Positions 26,599-35,302 of a DNA stretch of 64,000 nucleotides are shown one piece after another (position 1 is the stretch's first letter; every line of letters begins with the position of its first letter). The notes under the pieces are model-generated. The model was not told where the DNA came from. It saw only the letters and a list, made by a program, of their open reading frames with translations, and searched no databases. The stretch is from contig NZ_JAHYXK010000005.1 in NCBI RefSeq assembly GCF_019443125.1, forward strand, positions 186,001 to 250,000. The letters run 5' to 3'. The translations under genes and the position numbers were made by a program. The stretch comes from Pontibacter aydingkolensis (GTDB lineage Bacteria; Bacteroidota; Bacteroidia; Cytophagales; Hymenobacteraceae).

Positions 26599-27345
26599 CT
26601 AAAAGAAGTCGCCAAGTATGGCTAGTACAAGGCCGAGCAGTGTGGCAATGAGTTTATTGCGGTTAAAGTGATGGTCAGGGCTGGTTTCGAAAAGTATGGT
26701 AGTAGAAATATGCAGGAAGTTGCCCGCCACCAGGCCTGTAAGTGCAGTATAGATAAGCCCATCAGGTGCCTCTTGCGACAGAACTGTATTACTGAAAACA
26801 ATACCCAACGGGGAGCCAAGAGCAAAGATCAACAACCACAGAAACGCCTTCCGGAAATTCTCTAACCGCGACAGTAGCACCGACATCAACGCGAAGGCAG
26901 CCGGAATATGGTGTAAGGTAATACCCAGCAACACCAGGTAAAAGTTATCGTTTACGTGGTGGCTGTGATCTGCTGTGCCATACCTGTGCTCTACAAGTAT
27001 GCTGCCCTCCAGAAACGAGTGTACAAACAGGGAGCCCAGCAAAAGGAACGGCATAGAACCAACACGGCCATGATGATGGTGCATATGCCCATGCTCTACA
27101 CCATGTGAGAACAATTCAAGAATAAGTTGCAGAAAAAAGCCGGCCAAGATCCAATAGCCTACACCATAGCCGTTGCTATTCATAAGCACATCGGGCAGCA
27201 GGTGAATAATTGTAATTGTAAACAGGTAGGCTCCGCTAAAAGCCAGCGCCATCTTTAGCCACTTAGTGTCTGTGGGCGGAAATATCTTTACCAGAAACCC
27301 TGAGAAGACTACTGTAAAGAATAAAACAAGTATAGCTATGATCAT
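26599..27345 (-). CDS. ZIP family divalent metal transporter
   Basis: A 248-residue protein with about seven or eight membrane helices. ZIP hallmarks are the His-rich cytosolic loop H-G-V-E-H-G-H-M-H-H-H-H-G-R between helices 3 and 4, H-S-F-L-E-G in helix 4 and H-H-I-P-A-A-F-A in helix 5, the metal-coordinating pair of the family. It imports zinc, iron or manganese into the cytosol. It lies 12 bp downstream of the methyltransferase gene on the same strand. Similar to ZupT, but specificity is not set by sequence. Confidence 0.92.
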   Translation of the reverse strand: MIIAILVLFFTVVFSGFLVKIFPPTDTKWLKMALAFSGAYLFTITIIHLLPDVLMNSNGYGVGYWILAGFFLQLILELFSHGVEHGHMHHHHGRVGSMPFLLLGSLFVHSFLEGSILVEHRYGTADHSHHVNDNFYLVLLGITLHHIPAAFALMSVLLSRLENFRKAFLWLLIFALGSPLGIVFSNTVLSQEAPDGLIYTALTGLVAGNFLHISTTILFETSPDHHFNRNKLIATLLGLVLAILGDFF

Positions 27346-27357
27346 GCAGGGGTGGTG

Positions 27358-28095
27358 CTACTTCTTTAAAACAAAGATCATCCGATCGCTTTGCTCACGG
27401 TCGTACTTATTTAGCTGGTAATCTCCAAGTATTTCAACTAAGCGCAGGGGCGTCATCTTAAAGTACTCTATAAAGTCTTCTTCCCGTAAAGCCCGCACCC
27501 TTTCCTGAAACCGATATTCCTCTCCGTTATCGGTAAAGCTGATCGTTTTTACGATGAAGTCATGCTCCAAACCACGGTGTATTTTAAACTTTATGCCCTG
27601 TACCTCTTTTTCTTCGTCCGTAACTAGGTTTGCAATAACCTTATCAGTGTTCATAAAGTCTATCACCAGTTTACCGCCATGCTTCAGGCTTTCTGTTGTG
27701 GCGCACAAGGCAACTACATTTTCAGTTTCGTTATCAAAGTATCCAAAACTTGTAAACAGGTTAAGTATAAAATCGAAGCCTTCCGGCTTGTATACCTGGC
27801 GCATATCGTGCACATCGAAGTGTAACCGGTCATTTTCGTACTGCCTGGCATAGGCAATACTTTGCTCCGATAGGTCTATGCCCGTTACATCGTAGCCATG
27901 CTGGTTTAAGTATAGGGAGTGGCGCCCTTTGCCACAGGCCAGGTCCAGAATCTTCTCGTGCTGTTTTGGGTGGAGGTAAGCCAACAGGTTGTCCATAAAC
28001 AACTGCGCCTCTTCCAGATCACGGTCCTGATATAAAATATGGTAGTACGGAGAGTCGAACCACGTACTAAACCACTCTACTTCCTGTTGTGCCAT
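27358..28095 (-). CDS. Class I SAM-dependent methyltransferase
   Basis: A 245-residue cytosolic methyltransferase. Motif I reads I-L-D-L-A-C-G-K-G-R-H-S (about 46-57), motif II V-T-G-I-D-L-S, followed by H-F-D-V-H-D-M-R and F-D-F-I-L-N-L-F-T-S-F-G-Y. This subfamily, common in Bacteroidota, has no fixed substrate. It is followed by the ZIP transporter gene after 12 bp. Confidence 0.88.
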   Translation of the reverse strand: MAQQEVEWFSTWFDSPYYHILYQDRDLEEAQLFMDNLLAYLHPKQHEKILDLACGKGRHSLYLNQHGYDVTGIDLSEQSIAYARQYENDRLHFDVHDMRQVYKPEGFDFILNLFTSFGYFDNETENVVALCATTESLKHGGKLVIDFMNTDKVIANLVTDEEKEVQGIKFKIHRGLEHDFIVKTISFTDNGEEYRFQERVRALREEDFIEYFKMTPLRLVEILGDYQLNKYDREQSDRMIFVLKK

Positions 28096-28210
28096 TCGTG
28101 CGCTAAAAGCAATTGAGTTGCAAATATAAAGTATTCTAAGTAAAACCGGCTATACGTACAAAGGTAAACCCGTTGTTATAGTTGGCCACATAAAAACCCG
28201 TATGCCATAA

Positions 28211-28251
28211 AAAAGCCTGCCGCAGCTAAGTAAAAGCTGCGGCAGGCTTTT
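28211..28251 (-). terminator. Intrinsic terminator (17-bp stem)
   Basis: AAAAGCCTGCCGCAGCT pairs with AGCTGCGGCAGGCTTTT around AAGTAAA, 14 bp after the stop of the lipoprotein gene at 28265. Confidence 0.88.
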
Positions 28252-28264
28252 AAGAAGTCAAAAA

Positions 28265-28576
28265 TTAGCGCTTATTTGCGCCAGCTTCAGTGTTTGTCAG
28301 CGTTGCTTCTTTCACGCTATCACCCTTCTGGATAGTATTACCCCCCATGTCGTGGTTAGGCATTACTTCGTCTTCCTTCACATGAGTCTCGCTATGGTCT
28401 CCTGCATGAGCTGTAGCTTCGCCACCTGCGTCGCTAACGTTATAGGTATTGCGCATACCTGGCTCTACTGTGCTGTTAGATACTTTATTGTCTGGTCTCA
28501 GGTCTTTTGGCGTGTCACAAGACACCATAAACAAACCACAAACTGCGGCAAATACTGCGATTACGTTCTTATTCAT
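28265..28576 (-). CDS. Small lipoprotein
   Basis: A 103-residue protein with a lipoprotein signal (I-A-V-F-A-A-V-C-G-L-F-M-V-S-C, Cys near 20). The mature part is short, charged and His-rich (E-A-T-A-H-A-G-D-H-S-E-T-H-V), likely disordered. No family recognised. It has its own terminator. Confidence 0.7.
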   Translation of the reverse strand: MNKNVIAVFAAVCGLFMVSCDTPKDLRPDNKVSNSTVEPGMRNTYNVSDAGGEATAHAGDHSETHVKEDEVMPNHDMGGNTIQKGDSVKEATLTNTEAGANKR

Positions 28577-28692
28577 TTTTGTATGATTTTATACTTTATT
28601 TATAGTTGCCTTACTTACAAGTAAAGCAGCAATGCATTCTCTATTAATTATTTACGATTGTCCCATCAGCTTAGTTTATGGTACTGTAAATG

Positions 28693-29280
28693 CTAAGCCG
28701 TTAAGTTTTTGCGGCGCAGCAAACTATCCATCAGCTTAATATCATTCTGGCTGTTGAATATTCTGTAAGGCAGGTAAATAAATACCGGCACTTCAAATGT
28801 GCGCGCCAGCCAACCTTTCCAGCCTGTTGGCACCTGCGTACCTGTTGGCGGCTTCAGCCAAAGCATATAAGCATCATCACTGCGCTGTACTTTCTTTATC
28901 ATGTCCCAGGTCATGGTCATGCCTTCGCGCTCATTGCGCTTCATCAGTATCTGGCGGTTGTCAATATCATAGTTAAGCTTCTCGAACAGTACATTACCCT
29001 GCTCTATGCGTGTAATACCCATTACCTGCGCCGAACGCACAAGTATAAAAAGTATAGTTATGATTATGGCTACCGCAACCCACCACCACGAAAAGCTGAA
29101 AAGGGCAGGCAGCATAAAGATCGTTAGCGGAATTAAGGCGTACCACCATTCTTTTTTCCAGACTTGTGTTACGGCAATGCGCGTAAACAAGTCTTTGTCC
29201 ATCTGGTACTTTTTTGTTCGGATGGCACCCGGGGCCGGCCCCTGTGGCGCTCTGAAACCTCTTTGGTTTGGTTGCTGCAT
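28693..29280 (-). CDS. Membrane protein with YcxB-like domain
   Basis: A 195-residue protein. After a Gly/Pro/Arg-rich cytosolic start, two membrane helices are visible (Y-A-L-I-P-L-T-I-F-M-L-P-A-L-F and W-V-A-V-A-I-I-I-T-I-L-F-I-L). The soluble end (I-D-N-R-Q-I-L-M-K-R-N-E-R-E-G-M-T-M-T-W to P-V-F-I-Y-L-P-Y-R-I-F) has the strand pattern of YcxB/PH-like domains. Function unknown; this family name is tentative. Confidence 0.6.
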   Translation of the reverse strand: MQQPNQRGFRAPQGPAPGAIRTKKYQMDKDLFTRIAVTQVWKKEWWYALIPLTIFMLPALFSFSWWWVAVAIIITILFILVRSAQVMGITRIEQGNVLFEKLNYDIDNRQILMKRNEREGMTMTWDMIKKVQRSDDAYMLWLKPPTGTQVPTGWKGWLARTFEVPVFIYLPYRIFNSQNDIKLMDSLLRRKNLTA

Positions 29281-29384
29281 AAAATAAAAAATAAAACTCT
29301 CTGTCCCGTTTACTCTAAGGCCAAGCCTTTCAAAAGTATCAAGGTAAAAATATTTACTGCTTTACCAGCAGTGTTTGTTTGTTA

Positions 29385-30242
29385 TTAATAAGCTTTCAGG
29401 CTTATATCCATACTTTTGATCGAGTGCGTAAGCGCACCTACCGAGATAAAATCCACACCGCATTCTGCCACGGCACGAATAGTTTCTTCTGTTATTCCAC
29501 CTGATGCTTCTGTCTCATACTTGCCTCCAATTAGGGCAACTGCTTCACGCATCATATCAGTACTCATGTTATCGAGCATAATACGATGTATGCCTCCTGT
29601 TTCAAGCACTTGCTTTACTTCTTCCAGCGTGCGCGTTTCAACTTCTATCTTAAGGTCTTTTCCTTTTTCTTTAAGGTAGCGGTGTGTTGCTGTAATAGCC
29701 TGCTCTATACCACCGGCATAATCAACGTGGTTGTCTTTTAGCATAATCATGTCATACAAACCAAAACGGTGATTATGGCCACCTCCTATTACCACGGCCC
29801 ATTTCTCCATAATCCGGAAATTAGGGGTGGTTTTACGTGTATCCAATAGTTTGGTGCCAGTACCTTCAATCAGACTGGTTAGGTAATGGGTATAAGTGGC
29901 AATGCCGCTCATGCGCTGCATGCAGTTAAGCACTAGTCTTTCTGACGTAAGTATAGATTGAGCCTTGCCTTTTACAGTCAGGCCTATATCGCCATACTTT
30001 ACAGGTGTACCGTCCCGCAGCAGCACTTCTACCTCCAACTCCGGGTCTACGGCGTTAAAAATGTAACCGGCCAGCTCTACGCCTGCCAGTATGCCTTTGC
30101 CTTTAATAAGCAGTCGTGCCTGGTTTTGCGCATCGGCAGGTATCGAGGCTAGCGAAGAGTGGTCTCCGTCGCCAATATCCTCGGCCAGGGCTCGCGAGAT
30201 AAACTCGTTTATACTTTTTTCGGTCAGGTATGTCGGTTTCAC
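29385..30242 (-). CDS. nadC: Nicotinate-nucleotide pyrophosphorylase (carboxylating)
   Basis: A 285-residue enzyme of de novo NAD synthesis, converting quinolinate and PRPP to nicotinate mononucleotide. Diagnostic segments: A-L-A-E-D-I-G-D-G-D-H-S, R-M-S-G-I-A-T-Y-T, L-D-T-R-K-T-T-P-N-F-R, K-D-N-H and E-V-E-T-R-T-L, with E-A-S-G-G-I near the end. The start is GTG (30240-30242); no ATG is available in frame before the conserved N-terminus. The next gene upstream encodes a DUF4783 protein, a common neighbour in Bacteroidota. Confidence 0.97.
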   Translation of the reverse strand: MKPTYLTEKSINEFISRALAEDIGDGDHSSLASIPADAQNQARLLIKGKGILAGVELAGYIFNAVDPELEVEVLLRDGTPVKYGDIGLTVKGKAQSILTSERLVLNCMQRMSGIATYTHYLTSLIEGTGTKLLDTRKTTPNFRIMEKWAVVIGGGHNHRFGLYDMIMLKDNHVDYAGGIEQAITATHRYLKEKGKDLKIEVETRTLEEVKQVLETGGIHRIMLDNMSTDMMREAVALIGGKYETEASGGITEETIRAVAECGVDFISVGALTHSIKSMDISLKAY

Positions 30243-30255
30243 GGCACAAAAATAA

Positions 30256-30290
30256 AAAAAGGCTCGGAGTTTATACCGAGCCTTGTTAAA
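30256..30290 (-). terminator. Terminator after the DUF4783 gene
   Basis: GGCTCGG (30261-30267) pairs with CCGAGCC (30276-30282) with T-rich minus-strand tail, so the DUF4783 gene and nadC are likely separated in part. Confidence 0.75.
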
Positions 30291-30308
30291 AATCTCATTA
30301 TTATCTGC

Positions 30309-30710
30309 TTAATCTTTTATAAAGTTCATCGATTGTATCTTCGATTCCTTCATACGAACCAGTACCGTATAGGTGCCATTCTTGGATGTATACGTGCCTA
30401 TGGCATATTTCTGCCCTTTATCAGAGGCCCCCTGGTGGCTGTAAGAAAAGTCTACAGGAGGGTTTTTGCTAAAGAAGTTTTTCATCACGAACTCAGCTTG
30501 CGTGCTGCTGTAACTCGTAGCGTCACCGCTTTCGAGGGTGATTTCTACTACACTGCTAAAGTTACGCGCCAAATCTTTAGACGAACCAACTTTAATAGCT
30601 GACTTTACGCCACCCATCACATCGCCTTGCGCCACGGACTGCTCTGCTGTAAAAAACACAGCAGCCAACAACAACGAAAATACTACCGCAATCTGTTTTA
30701 AGTTTTTCAT
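30309..30710 (-). CDS. DUF4783 family secreted protein
   Basis: A 133-residue protein with signal peptide (V-V-F-S-L-L-L-A-A-V-F-F...S-V-A-Q). The mature part matches the DUF4783 pattern: G-D-V-M-G-G-V-K-S-A-I-K-V-G-S-S-K-D-L-A, then a cystatin/NTF2-like strand-rich part ending M-K-E-S-K-I-Q-S-M-N-F. Function unknown; the gene usually lies next to nadC, as here. A terminator follows. Confidence 0.82.
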   Translation of the reverse strand: MKNLKQIAVVFSLLLAAVFFTAEQSVAQGDVMGGVKSAIKVGSSKDLARNFSSVVEITLESGDATSYSSTQAEFVMKNFFSKNPPVDFSYSHQGASDKGQKYAIGTYTSKNGTYTVLVRMKESKIQSMNFIKD

Positions 30711-30912
30711 AAATTCTGTTTGTGATCTCTCAACCTCATTATAGCTAAAACTATGCCAAGTAAAGGCTCAGGCTAAACAATGCTAAGTTAGCACGAATAT
30801 CTAAATATATAAAAAAGAAAGCGCACTTGTGCAAGCTATTTAGCTAAACATTAACGCTTATAAGGCAGTAAACGTCACGAGCCCGGCCAAAGCTTCATTT
30901 AAAGTTTATACT

Positions 30913-30920
30913 TATATTTG
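30913..30920 (+). promoter_or_regulatory. gpmI: Candidate gpmI -7 promoter element adjoining the start codon
   Basis: TATATTTG matches TAnnTTTG and ends 4 bp before the gpmI ATG. If used, transcription would start at or within a base or two of the AUG, giving a leaderless message. A TATACTT lies immediately upstream. Confidence 0.45.
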
Positions 30921-30924
30921 TGCC

Positions 30925-32448
30925 ATGGATAAAAAGGTATTATTAGTGATTTTGGACGGATGGGGAATTACCACTATCCCAGAGGCTTCTGCCATTTTAA
31001 AAGCCCATACACCTTTCTACGATTCTATCCTGGAGAAGTATCCCAATACATACCTGCAGGCATCAGGCGAAGCCGTGGGCTTGCCAGAAGGGCAGATGGG
31101 CAACTCAGAGGTAGGGCACATGAACATTGGAGCTGGTCGTGTGGTGTACCAGGATCTGGTGCGCATTAACAAGACGATAGCAGAACGCAAACTGAGCAGC
31201 ATGCCTGTACTTGCCAATGCCTTTGCCTTCGCAAAAGAAAATAAGAAACCTGTCCACCTGATCGGCCTTTTATCAGACGGTGGCGTGCACTCCCATATAA
31301 ATCACCTGAAGGCCCTTTGCACCACAGCATTTGACTATGAGTTGAAAGAGGTTTACATACACGCTTTTACAGATGGCCGTGACACAGACCCGAAGGGGGG
31401 CGTAAAGTATATTAACGAACTGGAAGAGCACCTGGAAAACACAACCGGAACGATTGCCTCTATAGTTGGCCGTTACTACGCTATGGACCGCGATAACCGC
31501 TGGGAGCGCGTAAAGCTGGCTTATGACGTAATGGTGAAAGGGGAGGGCAAGCCATCACAGAACCTGATACAGTCGGTGCTGGAGTCATATAAAGACGGGG
31601 TGACCGATGAGTTTATAAAGCCTATTGTTAAGGTAAACAATGAGCAGCAGCCAATTGCCACCATACAGGAAGGCGATGTAGTGATCTGCTTTAACTTCAG
31701 GACAGACCGTGGCCGTGAAATTACGCAGGCTTTAACGCAGCGCGACTTTCCGGAGTACGATATGCACAAGCTTAACCTGCGCTACATTACCATGACCAAC
31801 TACGACGATACGTTTGTGGGCGTAGAGGCCATTTTTGACAAAGACAACCTGAACAACACATTAGGTGAAGTAATAGCCAAGGCCGGCAGAAAGCAGATCC
31901 GCATTGCAGAAACGGAGAAGTACCCGCATGTTACATTTTTCTTCTCGGGTGGACGCGAAACGCAGTTTGAAGGAGAGAAACGCTTGCTGTGCCCGTCTCC
32001 AAAAGTAGCCACTTACGACCTTCAGCCCGAAATGAGCGCATTTGAGATTCGTGACGCCATCGTGCCTGAACTAGAGCAAAGATCTGCTGACTTTATCTGC
32101 CTTAACTTTGCAAACCCGGATATGGTAGGCCATACTGGTGTATTCGAGGCAGCTGTAAAAGCCTGCGAAGTGGTAGACCAGTGTAATGAGAAAGTAATTA
32201 CAACTGCTCTGGCAAATGGTTACGACATCATCGTGATTGCAGACCATGGCAACGCCGACATGATGATAAACCCAGACGGTACGCCAAATACGGCCCATAC
32301 TACCAACCTGGTGCCTTGCATACTTGTAAGCAACGATTTTAAAGGCACGCTGCATCCAGGCAAACTCGGCGATCTGGCGCCAACTATATTACAGCTAATG
32401 GGTATAGAAAAGCCTGTAGAGATGGCTGGCGAAACATTGATAGACTAA
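30925..32448 (+). CDS. gpmI: 2,3-bisphosphoglycerate-independent phosphoglycerate mutase
   Basis: A 507-residue, manganese-dependent glycolytic enzyme interconverting 3- and 2-phosphoglycerate. The alkaline-phosphatase-type core starts with L-L-V-I-L-D-G-W-G; the phosphoserine nucleophile is S61 in Q-M-G-N-S-E-V-G-H-M-N-I-G. G-R-D-T-D-P, R-Y-Y-A-M-D-R-D-N-R-W and the late D-H-G-N-A-D metal site are all present. It is followed after 9 bp by a lipoprotein gene on the same strand. Confidence 0.98.
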   Translation: MDKKVLLVILDGWGITTIPEASAILKAHTPFYDSILEKYPNTYLQASGEAVGLPEGQMGNSEVGHMNIGAGRVVYQDLVRINKTIAERKLSSMPVLANAFAFAKENKKPVHLIGLLSDGGVHSHINHLKALCTTAFDYELKEVYIHAFTDGRDTDPKGGVKYINELEEHLENTTGTIASIVGRYYAMDRDNRWERVKLAYDVMVKGEGKPSQNLIQSVLESYKDGVTDEFIKPIVKVNNEQQPIATIQEGDVVICFNFRTDRGREITQALTQRDFPEYDMHKLNLRYITMTNYDDTFVGVEAIFDKDNLNNTLGEVIAKAGRKQIRIAETEKYPHVTFFFSGGRETQFEGEKRLLCPSPKVATYDLQPEMSAFEIRDAIVPELEQRSADFICLNFANPDMVGHTGVFEAAVKACEVVDQCNEKVITTALANGYDIIVIADHGNADMMINPDGTPNTAHTTNLVPCILVSNDFKGTLHPGKLGDLAPTILQLMGIEKPVEMAGETLID

Positions 32449-32457
32449 CTCAAAGCG

Positions 32458-33030
32458 ATGGCAAAGTATAGCATAGGTTTAATTCTGGGGTTGCTGCTGG
32501 CACTTACCGCCTGCGAACCGCCAGCACCAGTTGATACTAGTGCGGCTGGCGACTATAACCTGACGCTATACCTGCAGGAGCAAAAGGCGCATATGCAGGC
32601 TAAAAAGCCAATGGTGCTCAAGTCTGTTACCACTGGCGACAAACCCGTTGAAACCGTTGAGACAGACGAAATAGACTGGGAAGATGAGTTAGCTGTTTTT
32701 GAGCAGCTTGACCTGCGCAGGCCGGCCCTGGAGGATTACTACATGAAACAGGAAACTGTTTTAGAAAATGGCGACATAGCTGTAGAATATAAAAAGAAAG
32801 AAGAAAGCGAACCGCTGGTGCACTATCTGTACTTAACACTAACTCCTACCCGCCAACTAAAAGAGCTAAACGCCACGCTTCAGGATAAGAACCCGCTGTT
32901 TTATTCACGCCGCCATGTAACGCTGCAAACAGAACCTGAAACGGGCAATGTATCCAGCTATCGTATTACAGGCGTTCAAAAGCTTATCTTCAGCGATTCG
33001 CTGCATTTTAAGGTAGATGCCAACCTCTAG
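32458..33030 (+). CDS. Lipoprotein of unknown function
   Basis: A 190-residue protein with a lipoprotein signal (I-G-L-I-L-G-L-L-L-A-L-T-A-C, Cys near 19). The mature part starts acidic and Pro-rich, then has a helix-rich E-L-A-V-F-E-Q-L-D-L-R-R-P and a strand-rich C-terminal half (L-V-H-Y-L-Y-L-T-L-T-P-T). No family recognised. It follows gpmI by 9 bp, so it is probably co-transcribed. Confidence 0.7.
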   Translation: MAKYSIGLILGLLLALTACEPPAPVDTSAAGDYNLTLYLQEQKAHMQAKKPMVLKSVTTGDKPVETVETDEIDWEDELAVFEQLDLRRPALEDYYMKQETVLENGDIAVEYKKKEESEPLVHYLYLTLTPTRQLKELNATLQDKNPLFYSRRHVTLQTEPETGNVSSYRITGVQKLIFSDSLHFKVDANL

Positions 33031-33118
33031 TAACCTTCGTATAATCTTAGTATATTAGTAGGCCTAAGTCCCTAGTTATCCGGCACTTGCTTATTTATAC
33101 TTTACTCGCTGCAATTAC

Positions 33119-34615
33119 ATGCGCATATTTATACTTTTTGCTTTTCTTGTTTTATACTTTGCTTTACCTGGCGCTGCACAAGTGGCTCAACTGCAACGCA
33201 ATTGCGGCACAGAAGCTTATATTCAAACGCTAAAGCAACAGAACCCCGCTTTTGAGCAACTACAGCAGCAAGCAGAGCAGGCGGTGCAGCAGGCATTACA
33301 GCAGCAACAGCAAAACGGTCAATACCTGCGGCAGGCTACCATTACTATTCCGGTAGTGTTTCATGTACTGTACAACAATACAACCCAAAATGTATCTGAC
33401 GAGCAGCTTATCTCCCAACTCAACATCCTGAATGCTGACTTTAGAAGGTTGAATGCTGATGCTGCCAATACACCCTCTTACTTCCAGCCATTTGCAGCTG
33501 ATACTGAAATAGAGTTCTGCCTGGCAACCATTAACCCATCCGGCGAGCCCACCACAGGCATTACCCGCACCTCCACCACCCTCGAATCGTTTAATTATAT
33601 TACCGACGATGTAAAATATAGCAGCAAAGGTGGCAAAGATGCCTGGGATAGAAATCTGTACCTTAACATTTGGATCTGTAAGATTGACGATAACATTATT
33701 GGCTATGCCACGCCTCCCGGTGCACCCGCTTCTGCCGATGGTGTGGTTTTAGATTATACTACAGTAGGCGCACCTCCTTTTAATCGGTTTAACTCTCAGT
33801 TTAACCTGGGCCGTACTGCCACGCACGAAGTGGGACATTGGCTGGGCTTACGCCACATCTGGGGCAGCGGCTCTACCTGTAACGACAGCGACAATATACC
33901 TGATACGCCAAACCAATACGGAGAAAACTCTGGCTGCCCAGCCGGGATAAGAATTTCCTGCGACGATGCTCCTTACGGTGATATGTACCAAAACTACATG
34001 GATTACACCGATGACGCCTGTATGAACCTCTTTACCAGAGGCCAGGCCGCTTACATGCAAGCTGTATTAGGCACTTCAAGGGTTTCCATATTCAGCTCTC
34101 CTGTATGTACAGGCACGCTTCGCGCCGATTTTAAAACAGCCGCGGCTCACGACACCCTTGTTGCTGCCGGACGAACAGTAAAATTCTCTGATGCCTCTGT
34201 AGGGATCAAGCCTGCGTCATATTTCTGGGAGTTTGAAGGTGGTGTGCCGGCTACATCAACAGAACAGAATCCAACAGTATTGTATCCGCAGCCGGGCAAA
34301 TTCGATGTGAAGCTTACCATCGTTAACGGCGTATTTACAAGCACCGAGGTAAAAGAGGATTACATACATGTTACCGTTGACGACCTTATCGTATACCCTA
34401 ACCCAGCTACAGATTACTTAACCATAGAGCAACCGGCCAACATACTTATACGCCAGGTAGAGATGGTGAGCCATGTAGGCAAAACAGTGCTTACGGCAGA
34501 GGCTCGCAACAGAGTGTTGCGTCTGGATGTGCGTAATGTGCCTGCCGGTATATATTTCCTGCGCATAACCAGCACCAACGGCACTGCCATTAAAAAAGTA
34601 AGTGTGGTGCGATAA
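33119..34615 (+). CDS. M43-type zinc metalloprotease with PKD and T9SS domains
   Basis: A 498-residue secreted protease. Signal peptide 1-20; a Gln-rich propeptide region with long Q runs (about 40-66). The zinc-binding motif is H236-E-V-G-H-W-L-G-L-R-H246 (HExxHxxGxxH), typical of pappalysin/M43 (cytophagalysin) peptidases, with a Met-turn region Y-M-D-Y further on. A PKD domain covers roughly 335-420 (F-S-D-A-S-V-G..F-W-E-F-E-G-G) and a T9SS sorting domain the last 75 residues (Y-P-N-P-A-T-D-Y-L to G-I-Y-F-L-R-I). It acts outside the cell. Confidence 0.92.
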   Translation: MRIFILFAFLVLYFALPGAAQVAQLQRNCGTEAYIQTLKQQNPAFEQLQQQAEQAVQQALQQQQQNGQYLRQATITIPVVFHVLYNNTTQNVSDEQLISQLNILNADFRRLNADAANTPSYFQPFAADTEIEFCLATINPSGEPTTGITRTSTTLESFNYITDDVKYSSKGGKDAWDRNLYLNIWICKIDDNIIGYATPPGAPASADGVVLDYTTVGAPPFNRFNSQFNLGRTATHEVGHWLGLRHIWGSGSTCNDSDNIPDTPNQYGENSGCPAGIRISCDDAPYGDMYQNYMDYTDDACMNLFTRGQAAYMQAVLGTSRVSIFSSPVCTGTLRADFKTAAAHDTLVAAGRTVKFSDASVGIKPASYFWEFEGGVPATSTEQNPTVLYPQPGKFDVKLTIVNGVFTSTEVKEDYIHVTVDDLIVYPNPATDYLTIEQPANILIRQVEMVSHVGKTVLTAEARNRVLRLDVRNVPAGIYFLRITSTNGTAIKKVSVVR

Positions 34616-34755
34616 GCTTGATAGTTAATGGTTGATAGTTGTTAGTTACTGGAGAAAGATATTCCAAGTATGGCTTTAAACCGGCCAGAATCAATGCCTA
34701 ATTCCCGAGTTCACGTTACTCTAATAACTAATAACCAGTAACCAACAACCACTGC

Positions 34756-35175
34756 TTATTCCCCCTGCAGTGTTACTACGATAGTGCGTTTGGAAGCGTG
34801 GTTGCGGTGTTCGCAGAGATAAATGCCCTGCCAGGTGCCCAGGTTAAACTCTCCTTTAGAGATGGGCACTGATACAGACGAGCCAAGTATAGCCGCTTTT
34901 AAATGGGCCGGCATATCGTCAGATCCTTCTAATGTATGGCGGTAGTATGACTGGTTTTCAGGCACCATGTGGTTAAAGTGGCTCTCGAAATCCTGTCGCA
35001 CGGTTGGGTCTGCATCTTCGTTAATAGTTAAGCTGGCAGAAGTATGCTTGATAAAAATATGTGCCAGCCCTATGTTAATAGTTTCCAGCTCCGGCAGCTG
35101 CGCCACAATCAGGTCGGTAATTAGATGGAAGCCGCGTTTAACAGCAGGTAATCTTATCTCTTTCTGAAACCACAT
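34756..35175 (-). CDS. YjbQ-family protein (secondary thiamine-phosphate synthase type)
   Basis: A 139-residue protein starting M-W-F-Q-K-E-I-R-L-P. Family hallmarks are I-F-I-K-H-T-S-A-S-L-T-I-N-E-D-A-D-P-T-V-R and the late G-T-W-Q-G-I-Y-L-C-E-H-R. The ATG 35173-35175 fits the family start. Members have been reported to have weak thiamine-phosphate synthase activity; the real role is not known. It lies between low-complexity GTTGTTAGTTA-type intergenic stretches. Confidence 0.92.
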   Translation of the reverse strand: MWFQKEIRLPAVKRGFHLITDLIVAQLPELETINIGLAHIFIKHTSASLTINEDADPTVRQDFESHFNHMVPENQSYYRHTLEGSDDMPAHLKAAILGSSVSVPISKGEFNLGTWQGIYLCEHRNHASKRTIVVTLQGE

Positions 35176-35302
35176 AGTATTACAGTGAGTGAGTGAATAG
35201 TTATTCGTTGATCGTTTCAAAAGTATAGATCATTGACTAAAATACCGCTTGCTTATAAAGTATAAAATCATTCACTCATCCACAAACTCACTCATTCAAA
35301 AT

